NCBI RefSeq assembly: GCF_036287215.1
Contig: NZ_CP142860.1
Coordinates: 2,480,001 to 2,544,000 of the forward strand
Length of the DNA stretch: 64,000 nt
Source: Caproiciproducens sp. CPB-2
Lineage (GTDB): Bacteria; Bacillota; Clostridia; Oscillospirales; Acutalibacteraceae
Direction of reading: 5' to 3'
Under the pieces are notes generated by a model, which was not told the origin of the DNA, did not search any database, and was given only the letters and a program-made list of their open reading frames with translations. This document shows positions 25,617 to 34,456 of this stretch, piece by piece. Every line of letters starts with the position of its first letter. Positions within the stretch are counted from its first letter, which is position 1. Both the position numbers and the translations under genes were made by a program.

Positions 25617-26912
25617 ATGAATATCAGAACAAAATCGAAAACGAAAAAAGGAATCGTTTGCGCGGCGGTCCTTTGTCTGGCGGCCCTGCAGGTCACATCG
25701 GCAAGCCCGGTGCAGGCCCTCGGCGCTCCGGATATTTCCATCAGCACGGCGTCCTCTCTGGTGGATGAGATCAAAACCACCGTCGCGTTCGGACTCACCC
25801 AGAAGGAATTTATATACACCGATCAATCCGGCAAAAGGCTGACCTGCTTTATCATGGAGTACAATCCGCAGCAGGCCGGCGTGACCCTTGCGGCGGGCAC
25901 TCCGCACGACGGAACGAAAATCGGCCTCGCCACCGTACGGGACCAGGCGGGCGCCGCGGTCCGAAACGGAAAACAGGTGGTTGCCGCCATCAACGCGGAT
26001 ATGTACAATATGAGCACGGGCGACCCGTGGGGCGTAGTGGTCAAGGACGGAGCCGAAATCCACTCCTATGCGCCGGTGCGAACCTGGTGGAAGTTTTTCG
26101 GCGTTAAAAAAGACGGTTTCCCGATTTACGGAGACCGCCGGACTTACGAAGCCAACAAGGGAAACATCCAGCAGGCGCTGGGTATTCACAGTATTCTGGT
26201 CGACGGCGGCATCGTCGTCAACACGGACCTGACGTCCACGCTTGCCCCCCGCAACGCCGTGGGCGTGCGCAGTGACAACTCCGTTTTCTTCCTGCTGGCG
26301 GACGGCAGAAAGGACCCGTATTCCCACGGGCTGACGCTGCAGCAGACCGCGCAGCTGATGAAGGACCTGGGAGCGGTGTGGGCCGGAAACCTGGACGGCG
26401 GCGGCTCGTCCACCCTGATGACCAGGACCCCCGGAGAAACCGCGCTGACCGTAAAAAACCATCCTTCCGACGGCTGGGAGCGCGCCGTAGCCAATTCGTG
26501 GCTCTTTATCGCCAACCCGAAGCCGGACGGCGTCTTTGTCTCCGCCGCGCTGACGCCCTATGACAAAACCTATTCCCCGAAATCCATCGTTCCGATCACC
26601 GCGAAGGGGCTGGATTTCTCGGGCGCTCCGACCGCCCTTCCCAAAAGCGGGTTAAGCTGGGCGCTGTCCGATTTCAGCTTTGGCAGCATCGGCCAGGACG
26701 GTGTTTTCTCCTCCAACGGCAAAGAGGGGCAGGTACAGGTACAGCTTTGGTACAACGGCGGGATCGTCGGTTCCACCTACGTTGAAATCGCCACACCGGA
26801 CAATTATGTCTCTGTCGGCACCGTCTCGCCGAACGCCGGGAAAGACGCCGGACTGACGGCCACCTATCAGGGACGCGAGGTCATCCTGACTATGAACAAA
26901 TCGGACTGGTAA
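25617..26912 (+). CDS. Secreted phosphodiester glycosidase family protein (NAGPA-like, DUF2233)
   Basis: 431 aa. A Lys-rich N-terminus and hydrophobic stretch (GIVCAAVLCLAALQVTSA) form a signal peptide. The NAGPA domain spans about residues 60-300, with INADMYNMSTGDPWG, NAVGVRSDNSVFFLL and the Gly-rich catalytic loop NLDGGGSSTLMTR. The tail is a Big-like beta domain. Relatives remove N-acetylglucosamine from phosphodiester-linked glycans or act on wall polymers. The start at 25617 has AGGGAGA upstream. It is monocistronic with its own terminator. Confidence 0.88.
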   Translation: MNIRTKSKTKKGIVCAAVLCLAALQVTSASPVQALGAPDISISTASSLVDEIKTTVAFGLTQKEFIYTDQSGKRLTCFIMEYNPQQAGVTLAAGTPHDGTKIGLATVRDQAGAAVRNGKQVVAAINADMYNMSTGDPWGVVVKDGAEIHSYAPVRTWWKFFGVKKDGFPIYGDRRTYEANKGNIQQALGIHSILVDGGIVVNTDLTSTLAPRNAVGVRSDNSVFFLLADGRKDPYSHGLTLQQTAQLMKDLGAVWAGNLDGGGSSTLMTRTPGETALTVKNHPSDGWERAVANSWLFIANPKPDGVFVSAALTPYDKTYSPKSIVPITAKGLDFSGAPTALPKSGLSWALSDFSFGSIGQDGVFSSNGKEGQVQVQLWYNGGIVGSTYVEIATPDNYVSVGTVSPNAGKDAGLTATYQGREVILTMNKSDW

Positions 26913-26921
26913 TTTCAGACA

Positions 26922-26962
26922 CAAAAATGCTGTCCCGGTTAAAAGCCGGGACAGCATTTTTT
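26922..26962 (+). terminator. Terminator of the phosphodiester glycosidase gene
   Basis: AAAAATGCTGTCCCGG pairs with CCGGGACAGCATTTTT (26946-26961); a T run ends it. It also lies after the minus-strand gene that stops at 26975. Confidence 0.92.
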
Positions 26963-26974
26963 ATCGGGAAAACA

Positions 26975-27118
26975 TCAGTTCCCGTATCCGCTCTGCCCTT
27001 CTTTGCCGAATTTCGCTCTGGCGCTCTCGGCCTGAGGGTCGTGCCTGATGTGTTTCTTATCCGTTTTCGCCTGTTTTTTGTCGCTGCCGCCCTTCTTGTC
27101 CTTCTGTGTATGGCTCAT
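26975..27118 (-). CDS. Small Lys-rich protein (47 aa)
   Basis: ATG at 27116-27118 preceded by AAGGGGA; TGA at 26975-26977. The product is strongly basic and carries KHIRHDPQAESARAKFG, a motif I associate with short conserved clostridial proteins of unknown function. It is the last gene of a minus-strand group of three small genes. Probably disordered. Confidence 0.65.
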   Translation of the reverse strand: MSHTQKDKKGGSDKKQAKTDKKHIRHDPQAESARAKFGKEGQSGYGN

Positions 27119-27136
27119 TGAAATCCCCTTTCCGCC

Positions 27137-27346
27137 TTATTCGTATTCGATTTTAAAGCCGGTGTGTTCAATGCAGTCCTTGATCTCCTCTTCCGTGGCG
27201 GGCTCATTGTACTCCACCTTGACCGAACCGGTCGTCAGGTTCACGCCGACTTCCTGGACTCCCTTGATTTTGTCCAGCGCGTTTTTGATTTGGGTTTTGC
27301 ACTCTTTATTCTGAATTCCCGATACGCTGCAAAGCATCGTATTCAT
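27137..27346 (-). CDS. Heavy-metal-associated (HMA/CopZ-like) domain protein without CxxC
   Basis: 69 aa with the ferredoxin-like beta-alpha-beta fold pattern of HMA proteins (VQEVGVNLTTGSVKVEYNEP). The metal site normally reads GMxCxxC; here it is GIQNKECKTQ, with only the second Cys kept. Copper binding is therefore doubtful. GGGGGAGA precedes the ATG, which overlaps the upstream gene's stop as ATGA. Confidence 0.8.
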   Translation of the reverse strand: MNTMLCSVSGIQNKECKTQIKNALDKIKGVQEVGVNLTTGSVKVEYNEPATEEEIKDCIEHTGFKIEYE

Positions 27347-27513
27347 TTTCTCTCCCCCTCGTTCTCGTTGTTGTTTTTTTCATGCCTGCCGTCATGCATG
27401 CCCAGTTTGCGGCCGTCGATCATCCCGGCGTCCGCATTTTCCCCGGGCTTCATCTTTCTCAGCTCCGGGTTGCTCTTTTCCCGGTCCTTCCTTCTGTTTT
27501 TGTTATTGTCCAT
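27343..27513 (-). CDS. Small charged hypothetical protein (56 aa)
   Basis: The start at 27513 is preceded by GAAGGGA; a longer frame from 27534 starts inside that site. The product is almost entirely charged or polar (Lys, Arg, Asn, Glu, two HDGR/IDGRK patches) and probably disordered. It is translationally coupled (ATGA) to the HMA-like gene. Function unknown. Confidence 0.55.
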   Translation of the reverse strand: MDNNKNRRKDREKSNPELRKMKPGENADAGMIDGRKLGMHDGRHEKNNNENEGERK

Positions 27514-27605
27514 CTTTTTTTCCCTTCCCGTCATGGTATTGTGCCGCCTATCTTCTTAGTATTGATGGAATGAAAAAATTTATACGGGCGCCCCAAAACG
27601 CAGAA

Positions 27606-27635
27606 AAGCCGCATCGGCACGAACCAATGCGGCTT
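27606..27635 (-). terminator. Hairpin downstream of the DUF362 gene
   Basis: AAGCCGCAT (27606-27614) and ATGCGGCTT (27627-27635) form a 9-bp stem; on the minus strand it is followed by TTTTCTGCGTTTT. Confidence 0.7.
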
Positions 27636-27662
27636 AAATAAAAGGAAACAAAATCAACAATT

Positions 27663-27693
27663 TTGCGGCTGCGCGATTTTATCGGCGGCCTGA
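27663..27693 (+). repeat. 31-bp dispersed repeat, copy 1
   Basis: TTGCGGCTGCGCG followed by TTTATCG and GCCTGA; matches 35540-35570 at 27 of 31 positions. Both copies lie between a gene stop and a terminator hairpin. Confidence 0.5.
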
Positions 27694-27701
27694 AAACCGG
27701 T

Positions 27702-28811
27702 TTACTTTACTGTGATCAATTCATATTCCCGGCTGCCCAGACCGATCTTTACAGCGTGGTCGATGCAGCTTTTCCAGTTGGTCTCCGGATGCGTGTCGGT
27801 AAAATAGTCATGATGGTCGTGCGGCTTTTTCGACAGGATGCTGCCGCTGAGAACGGGCTGGCGGTTGACCGCGTCGGCACAGGCGACATCCAGCGCCACC
27901 GGGTCAAAGGAAGCAAACATCCCGACATCCGGAACGATCGGGATATCGTTTTCGGCATGGCAGTCGCAGTACGGGGAAACATCCACCACAAGGCTGATAT
28001 GGAACTGCGGACGGTCCTTTAAAACGGCGTACGCATATTCCGCGATTTTGCAGTTCAGAATATCATTCGTTTCATCGCCCATGGGGTTTACCGCGTCGAA
28101 ATTGCAGGCGCCGATGCAGCGGCCGCAGCCGACACACTTATCGTGGTCGATCTGCGCCTTTTTATGTTCGTCAAAGGAAATCGCGTCATGTGCGCAGTTT
28201 TTGCGGCACATCCCACAGCCTCTGCAAAGCTCTTTATCCACAATCGGCTTGCCGGCGCTGTGCATTTCCATTTTCCCCGCGCGGGAGCCGCAGCCCATTC
28301 CCACATTCTTCAGCGTGCCGCCGAACCCGGTGGACTCATGGCCCTTAAAATGGGTCAGGGTGAGGAAAATATCGGCGTCCATCATCGCACGGCCGATTTT
28401 GGCTTCCCTGACATATTCGCCGTCGATCGGGACCAGGGCCTCGTCGGTTCCCTTCAGGCCGTCCGCAATGATCGCATGACAGCCGGTCGCAAAGGGGTTG
28501 AAGCCGTTTTCATACGCCGCGTCAAGGTGATCGAGCGCATTCTTCCTTCTGCCCACATACAGGGTATTGCAATCGGTAAGAAACGCCTTTCCTCCCTGTT
28601 TTTTAATGAGGTCCACAATGACCTTCGCGTAGTTGGGGCGCAGGTAGGAAATATTGCCCGGCTCCCCAAAATGAATTTTGATGGCCGTATATTTGTCTTT
28701 AAAATCAATGGATTCCATTCCCGCTTTCCTGACCAGCTTTTCCAGCTTCTGCAGCAAATTGCAGCTTGGTGTCGCACTGAAATCCGTGAAATATACTTTT
28801 GAAGCTCCCAT
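27702..28811 (-). CDS. DUF362 protein with two 4Fe-4S clusters
   Basis: 369 aa. The N-terminal DUF362 domain (TAIKIHFGEPGNISYLRPN, then HFKGHESTGFGGTLKNVGMG) is followed by two ferredoxin motifs, CRGCGMCRKNC and CVGCGRCIGAC, at about residues 195-240, and a C-terminal part of the DUF362 fold. These proteins are widespread in anaerobes and are presumed redox proteins with no settled substrate. AAAGGAG precedes the ATG. It stands alone, with its own hairpin downstream. Confidence 0.92.
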   Translation of the reverse strand: MGASKVYFTDFSATPSCNLLQKLEKLVRKAGMESIDFKDKYTAIKIHFGEPGNISYLRPNYAKVIVDLIKKQGGKAFLTDCNTLYVGRRKNALDHLDAAYENGFNPFATGCHAIIADGLKGTDEALVPIDGEYVREAKIGRAMMDADIFLTLTHFKGHESTGFGGTLKNVGMGCGSRAGKMEMHSAGKPIVDKELCRGCGMCRKNCAHDAISFDEHKKAQIDHDKCVGCGRCIGACNFDAVNPMGDETNDILNCKIAEYAYAVLKDRPQFHISLVVDVSPYCDCHAENDIPIVPDVGMFASFDPVALDVACADAVNRQPVLSGSILSKKPHDHHDYFTDTHPETNWKSCIDHAVKIGLGSREYELITVK

Positions 28812-29116
28812 ATTCTGTTCTCCTTTTCAGCTTAACGCGTCCCGATTCCTCTGCCTGGAGGCAGACAAAGCAGGATCGATTTTCATTCATTATTATAGCA
28901 TAAGTTTTTCGGAAGGGAAACATTCTCTCCGCGGAAGGCGGAAAAAGGTCCCGCATATATCTCCCGCCGCGGCACAAAAAATATCCGGTGATTCATAATA
29001 TATAAAGATTTCATTAAGAAGTTAAAAATTTTACACAATTCAACAAAATTCTATTATTATTTTTCCGGAAAATCCGATACAGAACATAGAATTAAATTGC
29101 AAAAAGGAGATGTTTT
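28812..29116. other. Intergenic region between DUF362 and cheW
   Basis: A TATAAT on the minus strand near 28898 may serve the DUF362 gene. The half next to cheW is very AT-rich and has a CCGATAC at about 29074, reminiscent of a sigma-D -10 but without a convincing -35. No coding frame is seen. Confidence 0.4.
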
Positions 29117-29599
29117 ATGTTAACACCGTATCAATTATCTGAAAATTCAATGAGCGGACAGTTTTTGCCATTCCGGCTGGACAATGAAATTTTTGCAATT
29201 GAAAGCATGTATGTAACGGCTATCTCCAAAATGCTGATGATTTCTCCCCTGCCCGGCACCCCGGAATACTGCAAGGGAATTGCCAAAGTAGAGGGAAGGA
29301 TTCTCCCGGTCATCGACATGCGCTTAAAACTGCGCAAAAATTCCATCCCCTACAATGATGAGACACCGATCATCATGGTCAACCTGGAAGGAGCACAGAG
29401 CGGGCTGATCGTAGACACGCTGGCGGACGTTCTGACCGTATACCCCGGATGTCCCGACGGAGATGAGGAACCTCTTCCAAAATCAAATCCGTATTTTAAA
29501 GGCATCATAAAAGTCAGCGGCAGCCCGGCAATGGTTCTGGACTGCAAAAAGATCCTGATGGAAGACGGTATTTTTGATCTGGCCCAGCTTGTCTCTTAA
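29117..29599 (+). CDS. cheW: CheW-like chemotaxis coupling protein
   Basis: 160 aa, a single CheW domain: FLPFRLDNEIFAIESMYV, then GIAKVEGRILPVIDMRLKL and a C-terminal GLIVDTLADVLTV block. It couples methyl-accepting receptors to the CheA kinase. AAAGGAGATGTTTT precedes the ATG at 29117. It is isolated from other chemotaxis genes here, although a receptor gene occupies the right edge of the window. Confidence 0.92.
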   Translation: MLTPYQLSENSMSGQFLPFRLDNEIFAIESMYVTAISKMLMISPLPGTPEYCKGIAKVEGRILPVIDMRLKLRKNSIPYNDETPIIMVNLEGAQSGLIVDTLADVLTVYPGCPDGDEEPLPKSNPYFKGIIKVSGSPAMVLDCKKILMEDGIFDLAQLVS

Positions 29600-29610
29600 G
29601 CATTCATACA

Positions 29611-29640
29611 GAACAGCGGCGGAATTTTCCGCCGCTGTTC
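29611..29640. terminator. Bidirectional terminator after cheW
   Basis: Perfect 14-bp palindromic arms GAACAGCGGCGGAA and TTCCGCCGCTGTTC between convergent genes; short T tract on the plus side. Confidence 0.85.
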
Positions 29641-29659
29641 TTAATAAGGAAGGCCGGTG

Positions 29660-30274
29660 TTACCGGCGCTTTGACCTTCTGAGAAAGTACCACGCACAGA
29701 AACCAACCAGAGATGCGGCGACGACCGCGATCGCAGCCACCGAGTAAGTATCCACATACCGTACCACCGTTTCCCAGGAAGAGCCGAAAAAAGCCCCCAG
29801 ATAAACCAGAACGACGTTCCACAGAAGCGTTCCCAGCGCGGTCAGCAGCAAAAACATCCCCATCCTCATTTTTGCCATTCCGGCGGGGATGGAAATGAGG
29901 CTGCGCACGACGGGAATAAACCGGCAGAAAAACACCGTAAACTTTCCCCGCCGGGCAAACCACGCTCCCGCGTGGCGGACGTCCTCCCTTTTTAAATGAA
30001 GGACTCTCCCCAGCTTCCCGCCCAGCAGACGCTCCAGCCGCTGCGGGCTCATCAGCCTGCCCACGCTGTACAAAACCACGGCGCCCAGAACGGAGCCAAT
30101 GGTCGCCGAAAGCACCACGCCCCATATTTTCAGGTCCGTTACCGTGGTCATGAATCCGCTGAAGGTTAAAATCACCTCCGACGGAATAGGGGGAAATATG
30201 TTTTCAACCGCAATCAGCAGCGCGATTCCAAAATAGCCGTATTGGTTGATAATCCCTATGATCCAATCCTGCAT
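29660..30274 (-). CDS. DedA family membrane protein
   Basis: 204 aa. The DedA/VTT signature is complete: ENIFPPIPSEVILTFSGF near the N-terminus and FFCRFIPVVRSLISIPAG in the middle, with five or so hydrophobic helices. DedA proteins are lipid-handling membrane proteins (undecaprenyl or phospholipid flipping). A lipid-related role fits the LPG-synthase-like gene 62 bp upstream on the same strand. Confidence 0.93.
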   Translation of the reverse strand: MQDWIIGIINQYGYFGIALLIAVENIFPPIPSEVILTFSGFMTTVTDLKIWGVVLSATIGSVLGAVVLYSVGRLMSPQRLERLLGGKLGRVLHLKREDVRHAGAWFARRGKFTVFFCRFIPVVRSLISIPAGMAKMRMGMFLLLTALGTLLWNVVLVYLGAFFGSSWETVVRYVDTYSVAAIAVVAASLVGFCAWYFLRRSKRR

Positions 30275-30336
30275 CTCATCAAACTCCTTGCCTCACCTGA
30301 ATCCTTAGTATTTTCCGGGCACGGCATCCGCCGCCG

Positions 30337-31365
30337 TCAATCGGGAAGATATTTCTTCCCTCCGAAATAAACGAGCACGCTTCCCAGAAGAATATTAAGA
30401 TAATAGCTTGAAAATCTCCAAAGGGTGATTCCCGGAATGATATACGGGCCGAAGAATTCCCGGAAGAAGAGATAGAATCCCCCCTCCGCGCCGCCGGAAG
30501 AACCCGGCAGCGGAATGAACGACGCGGCCATCATGACAAAAGTATCCGCCGCAACCATCGTAAACACCGGCTCCCCCTTCAGGTTAAAGCTGCGGTAAAC
30601 AAAGAAGGATAACAGGCTGGCAATCGTAATCTGAATCAGCGTGAAGAAAACCGCGATCGCATACAGGGTGTAATTTTTCCCGAAAATTTTAGAGCTGTCG
30701 TGAAAAACAGCAAGCTGACCGTGCACCTGATCGTAAAATTTCCGAGAAAGCTTATGAAGGTGAATTTTGTCCATCAAGCGGATAACCGTCCGCAGGATCA
30801 AATCGGTAAGCCTTTCATTCATCATGAAAACCAGCGCAAGCAAAATAAAAAGGCTGTTGGTAACCAGCCCGAAAACGGCGATCACGGCAAAATTACTTAC
30901 TTTGGTCTGAAAATAATTCAGCTCAAACGCGACCAGAATAAAGGAGTACACAAACGTAACCCCATGGTGGATCAGGGACTTTACGGCCACGATGGAAGTA
31001 GCGGTGCCTGTTTCCATTCCCATCTTTGTCATACAGTAGACTTCCATGGGCTCCCCCGTCCCGAAAGGGGCAAGGGCGCTGTAAAAAATTTCGACCATGC
31101 CGATATAAAGCGATTCTACCAGGGTCCACGCTTTGTCAAGATGGTTGCAGAGCAGGTGAAGCACATATCCCTCCAAAAACCACCCGGCAAGCACCCCCGC
31201 CAGAATCCAGAGAAGCCAGACCGGCTGAAGCTCTGAAAGAACATGCCCCAAACTCTCCATACCGTCTTCGGTAAACAGAAAGAAAGCCAGAATTCCTATT
31301 GAAAGTAAAATGGTTGCAGCCGAAAAAATATTTTTAGCAGTCGCCAGTTTTTTTTGATTCTGCAT
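30337..31365 (-). CDS. Lysylphosphatidylglycerol synthase transmembrane-type (YbhN/UPF0104) protein
   Basis: 342 aa with about eight transmembrane helices. The family landmarks TGEPMEVYCMTKMGM (substrate-site loop) and the C-terminal PLPGSSGGAEGGFYLFF are present. It corresponds to the flippase-like half of MprF without the cytosolic aminoacyl-transferase domain, so it likely moves or shields lipids rather than making lysyl-PG. The start at 31365 follows AAGGGGA; a longer frame begins at 31398. Same strand as dedA. Confidence 0.88.
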   Translation of the reverse strand: MQNQKKLATAKNIFSAATILLSIGILAFFLFTEDGMESLGHVLSELQPVWLLWILAGVLAGWFLEGYVLHLLCNHLDKAWTLVESLYIGMVEIFYSALAPFGTGEPMEVYCMTKMGMETGTATSIVAVKSLIHHGVTFVYSFILVAFELNYFQTKVSNFAVIAVFGLVTNSLFILLALVFMMNERLTDLILRTVIRLMDKIHLHKLSRKFYDQVHGQLAVFHDSSKIFGKNYTLYAIAVFFTLIQITIASLLSFFVYRSFNLKGEPVFTMVAADTFVMMAASFIPLPGSSGGAEGGFYLFFREFFGPYIIPGITLWRFSSYYLNILLGSVLVYFGGKKYLPD

Positions 31366-31685
31366 GGCATCCCCTTCAGATACTGTTTTCATTATCATAA
31401 CACGAGTTTATATTATACAACAGAAAGCCTTAAAAGAACAGCGTGGATTTATAAACAATACATGAAGACTTTATGTACAGGCTTTCATTTACGCCAAAAT
31501 CGGCTGCAGGAAGCCATTGAACCGGTTTTCAGCCAAATCATCCGCAATGATTATTTTATTATTGCTCTATCCGGCAAACAACATACATAAATCGAAAAAA
31601 CCGCCTTACGACGGACAAAGCGCCGCACTGGCTGTTCCAATACGGCGCTTATTACAATGAAAATTATGGAAAACGGTATTGGGGG
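31366..31685. other. Intergenic region between the LPG-synthase-like and MATE genes
   Basis: It contains a TATAAT on the minus strand near 31415-31420 as the likely -10 of the LPG-synthase-like gene, and an 8-bp inverted repeat (AAGCGCCG/CGGCGCTT, near 31618-31650) that may end the MATE gene. A 42-codon frame at 31462 lacks a ribosome binding site. Confidence 0.4.
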
Positions 31686-33044
31686 CTAACGCAGCACGGA
31701 GGACCATTTTACCCGCAGGATCAGGATGATGGAAATGACCGCGGCTGCATAATTGGAAAACAGGTTGCCCCAGAAAACGGAATAGAACTGCAGCGCCTGT
31801 TCCGTGGCCAGAATAAAAAGATACCGCAAAAGCCAGATACGCAAAACGCCCAGCACCAGCGGCACGCCGGTACGGCCAAGGCCGATAAACGCGCCCTGCA
31901 CCGCCATACAGACGCCGAAGCCCACCACGGAATAGGTGTAGATGTGCAGCGCCCTGTTGGCTACCTCCAGCACGTCCGCCCTCTGCGTGAACAAAACCGT
32001 AAGGAAGGGGGACGTCGGTACGATCAGGGCGATGATGGCGACAGCCGTCACCGCGCTGGCCACGCACCCGATCAGGCAGGAACGCTTCGCTTTGTCCGGC
32101 TGCTCCGCCCCGATATTCAGGCTGACCATGGTCGTTATGGCCGAACCGAACGCCGCCGGCAGATTAAAGCAGACGGCGGTAATATTGTTGGCGATGCCCT
32201 GCCCGTTTAGGACCACCGCGCCGTATTTCTGGGTTTCGTTATTGATCAGGAAAAAGCCGAGATTCAGCATCAGGCTGGTCAGCATGGCGGGAACCCCCAC
32301 CTGGAAAAGCTGAAAAATCAGCCGTTTGTCAAACCGGAATCCTTTCAGGGTAAGCTTGTCCTCTCCCTCCCTGACAAACAGCTCATAGAACATCCAGCCG
32401 CAGATCAGGAAGTTGGCGAAGAACGAAGAGAGCACGCAGCCGACTACCTCCAGCCGCAGCCAGACGACGAATACGATATTAAAAATAATTTTCAGGAAGA
32501 GCATAAGCAGCATGCGGATAAAGGTAGCCTCCGGTTTTCCGGTAGCGTTCTTGATCGCGTTGTAGATGCTCTCCAAAAAGGAAAACGGCAGAACAAACGC
32601 ATAAAGGCTGATATACAGCATGACATTGTGCGAGATTTCCGGGTCCACATTGGCCGAAATCGGAAACGCCACCAGCGCGGACAGGGGCGCGATGCAAAAC
32701 CCCATGGTAAAGGAAAACACGACGATCTGCGCGGAAATGCTCCGTACCCGGTCAAAATCGCCGTGGCCGTTCGCTTGGCCGATAATGGCCATCGCCGCTA
32801 CGCTCAGCCCCTGGGCCAGCGCCGTCATCATGTTGATGACGGGTTCGCTGTAGGTGACCGCGCTCGCGACCAGCGTTCCCGCCGCATTATTGATAAAAAG
32901 TCCGTCCGTCAACGGCATCAGAGACTGTATGACGCTCATCATCAGCGTTGGCAGTGACAGCATCATCAGGGTCTGCAATATATTTCCGTGCAGAATCAGG
33001 TCCCGTCTCTGCTCGGTACTCTGATGTAAAAATTCAAATTTCAA
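31686..33044 (-). CDS. MATE family efflux transporter
   Basis: 452 aa, twelve transmembrane helices. MATE landmarks occur in both halves (LPTLMMSVIQSLMPLTDGLF near the N-terminus and QGIANNITAVCFNLPAAFG in the second). It exports organic cations, drugs or metabolites by Na+ or H+ antiport. The start is a TTG without a strong ribosome binding site, so it may be a few codons off. A good promoter lies 30 bases upstream. Confidence 0.92.
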   Translation of the reverse strand: MKFEFLHQSTEQRRDLILHGNILQTLMMLSLPTLMMSVIQSLMPLTDGLFINNAAGTLVASAVTYSEPVINMMTALAQGLSVAAMAIIGQANGHGDFDRVRSISAQIVVFSFTMGFCIAPLSALVAFPISANVDPEISHNVMLYISLYAFVLPFSFLESIYNAIKNATGKPEATFIRMLLMLFLKIIFNIVFVVWLRLEVVGCVLSSFFANFLICGWMFYELFVREGEDKLTLKGFRFDKRLIFQLFQVGVPAMLTSLMLNLGFFLINNETQKYGAVVLNGQGIANNITAVCFNLPAAFGSAITTMVSLNIGAEQPDKAKRSCLIGCVASAVTAVAIIALIVPTSPFLTVLFTQRADVLEVANRALHIYTYSVVGFGVCMAVQGAFIGLGRTGVPLVLGVLRIWLLRYLFILATEQALQFYSVFWGNLFSNYAAAVISIILILRVKWSSVLR

Positions 33045-33074
33045 TCTAAACCCGCTTTCTGTCTGTGAGTTTTT

Positions 33075-33103
33075 ATTGTATCATGATAAAATCAGGTTTT
33101 CAA
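33075..33103 (-). promoter_or_regulatory. Promoter of the MATE gene
   Basis: TTGAAA (33098-33103), 17 bases, TACAAT (33075-33080) on the minus strand. Confidence 0.75.
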
Positions 33104-33166
33104 GACAGAAATCCTTTCTTTTCGCGTTTCTTCCGGAAATTCCGGGCCGCCGTGCAAAAGAAGAAA

Positions 33167-33212
33167 CCGCGCCGGGTATTTCTTCCAAAAAGGAATTCAT
33201 ACCGGGGCGCGG
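33167..33212 (-). terminator. Terminator of the aldo/keto reductase gene
   Basis: CCGCGCC plus GGTAT (33167-33179) pairs with ATACC plus GGCGCGG (33199-33212) with a small internal loop; a T/C-rich tract follows on the minus strand. Confidence 0.55.
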
Positions 33213-33219
33213 CCGGGTT

Positions 33220-34416
33220 TTAATTTGATTTTATCCTCATCATTTTCCTGACAATGGCAACAAGCGGTTTATAGAGAACGCCTTCCATCTCACGGCTGAC
33301 TGTTTTCAGTTCCTTCCGGATGGCTATTTTCTGAGGACAGTGGCTTTCGCATTTTCCGCACTGCCTGCACCGGGACGCGACGGCCGGTTTGGCCGACAGG
33401 GCGCCCAGCGACTGAAAATACCGGAACCGCGCCGATTTATCCCGCATCAGGTACTTGTCGTTGTAACAGGAAAAGCATCCGGGAATGTTCACCCCCGCGG
33501 GGCAGGGCATACAGTACCCGCAGCCCGTACAGGGGATTTTCGTCTTTTCACCGATTTCCTTTCCGACCGTCCGGAACACATCCAGTTCCTCCGCACAAAG
33601 GGAATCGGGCTCCGCCTGTCCCGCGATGCGGATATTTTCCTCCATCTGCGTTTCGTCGCTCATACCGGAAAGCACCACGTTCACTTCGGGATGGTTCCAT
33701 ACCCAGCGCAAAGCCCACTCCGCCGGAGAACGGTTTTTGTCGTAGCTCTGAAAGGCCTTCGTCACCAGTTCGGGCAGGTGCGTGACCAGCTTTCCGCCGC
33801 GCAGAGGCTCCATGACGATCACCGGGATTCCCATCGCCGCCGCGGTCTGCAGCCCGGCTTTCGTCGCCTGGTTGTTTTCATCCATATAGTTGTACTGGAT
33901 CTGGCAGAAATCCCACGGATACGCTTTTAAAATCAGCTCAAAGTCCGTCCTGCTCCCGTGGAAAGAAAAGCCGATGTTTCTGATTTTGCCCTGTGCTTTC
34001 AGCTCTTCCAGCCATTCCATGACGCCGAGCGAAGCAAGGCGGTCATACCCCGGCTTGTCGGTCAGCATGTGCAGCAGATAATAATCGATATGGTCCGTCT
34101 GCAGCCGCTGAAGCTCCGTTGCAAAGATTTTCTTTGCATTTTCCAGCTTTCCGACCAGAAAAGGCGGCAGCTTTGTGGCGATTTTCACCCGGCCGCGGTA
34201 GCCCCCGGCCAAAGCCCGGCCCAGCAGCAGTTCGCTTTTCCCGTTCTGATAGATATAGGCCGTATCAAAATAATTCACGCCCTTTTCGACGGCGTCGTGA
34301 ATCATCCGAATCGATCTCGTTTCATCGATCGAGCCGTTCTTTGTGGGCAGCCGCATACACCCGAACCCCAGAATGGAGAGTGCATCGCCGTTTTTCACGT
34401 TTACTCTTGTCTTCAA
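33220..34416 (-). CDS. Aldo/keto reductase with 4Fe-4S ferredoxin domain
   Basis: 398 aa. The N-terminal barrel has the AKR catalytic set (GVNYFDTAYIYQNGKSE, KIATKL, HIDYYLLHM). The C-terminal third carries the cysteine clusters CTGCGYCMPCPAG with CFSCYN and CRQCGKCESHCPQ, so it binds Fe-S clusters, as is common in Clostridia. The start is a TTG preceded by GGAGGG. The substrate is unknown. Confidence 0.93.
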   Translation of the reverse strand: MKTRVNVKNGDALSILGFGCMRLPTKNGSIDETRSIRMIHDAVEKGVNYFDTAYIYQNGKSELLLGRALAGGYRGRVKIATKLPPFLVGKLENAKKIFATELQRLQTDHIDYYLLHMLTDKPGYDRLASLGVMEWLEELKAQGKIRNIGFSFHGSRTDFELILKAYPWDFCQIQYNYMDENNQATKAGLQTAAAMGIPVIVMEPLRGGKLVTHLPELVTKAFQSYDKNRSPAEWALRWVWNHPEVNVVLSGMSDETQMEENIRIAGQAEPDSLCAEELDVFRTVGKEIGEKTKIPCTGCGYCMPCPAGVNIPGCFSCYNDKYLMRDKSARFRYFQSLGALSAKPAVASRCRQCGKCESHCPQKIAIRKELKTVSREMEGVLYKPLVAIVRKMMRIKSN

Positions 34417-34456
34417 ATGAATCCCTCCGAAAATTCAGGGGCGCGGAAAGCGCCCG

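Noticed and set aside
29041..29116. Sigma-D-like promoter before cheW
   Set aside because: Only a CCGATAC string is present; the -35 TAAA at proper distance is missing.
31462..31590. 42-codon plus-strand frame between the LPG-synthase-like and MATE genes
   Set aside because: No ribosome binding site and no recognisable content.
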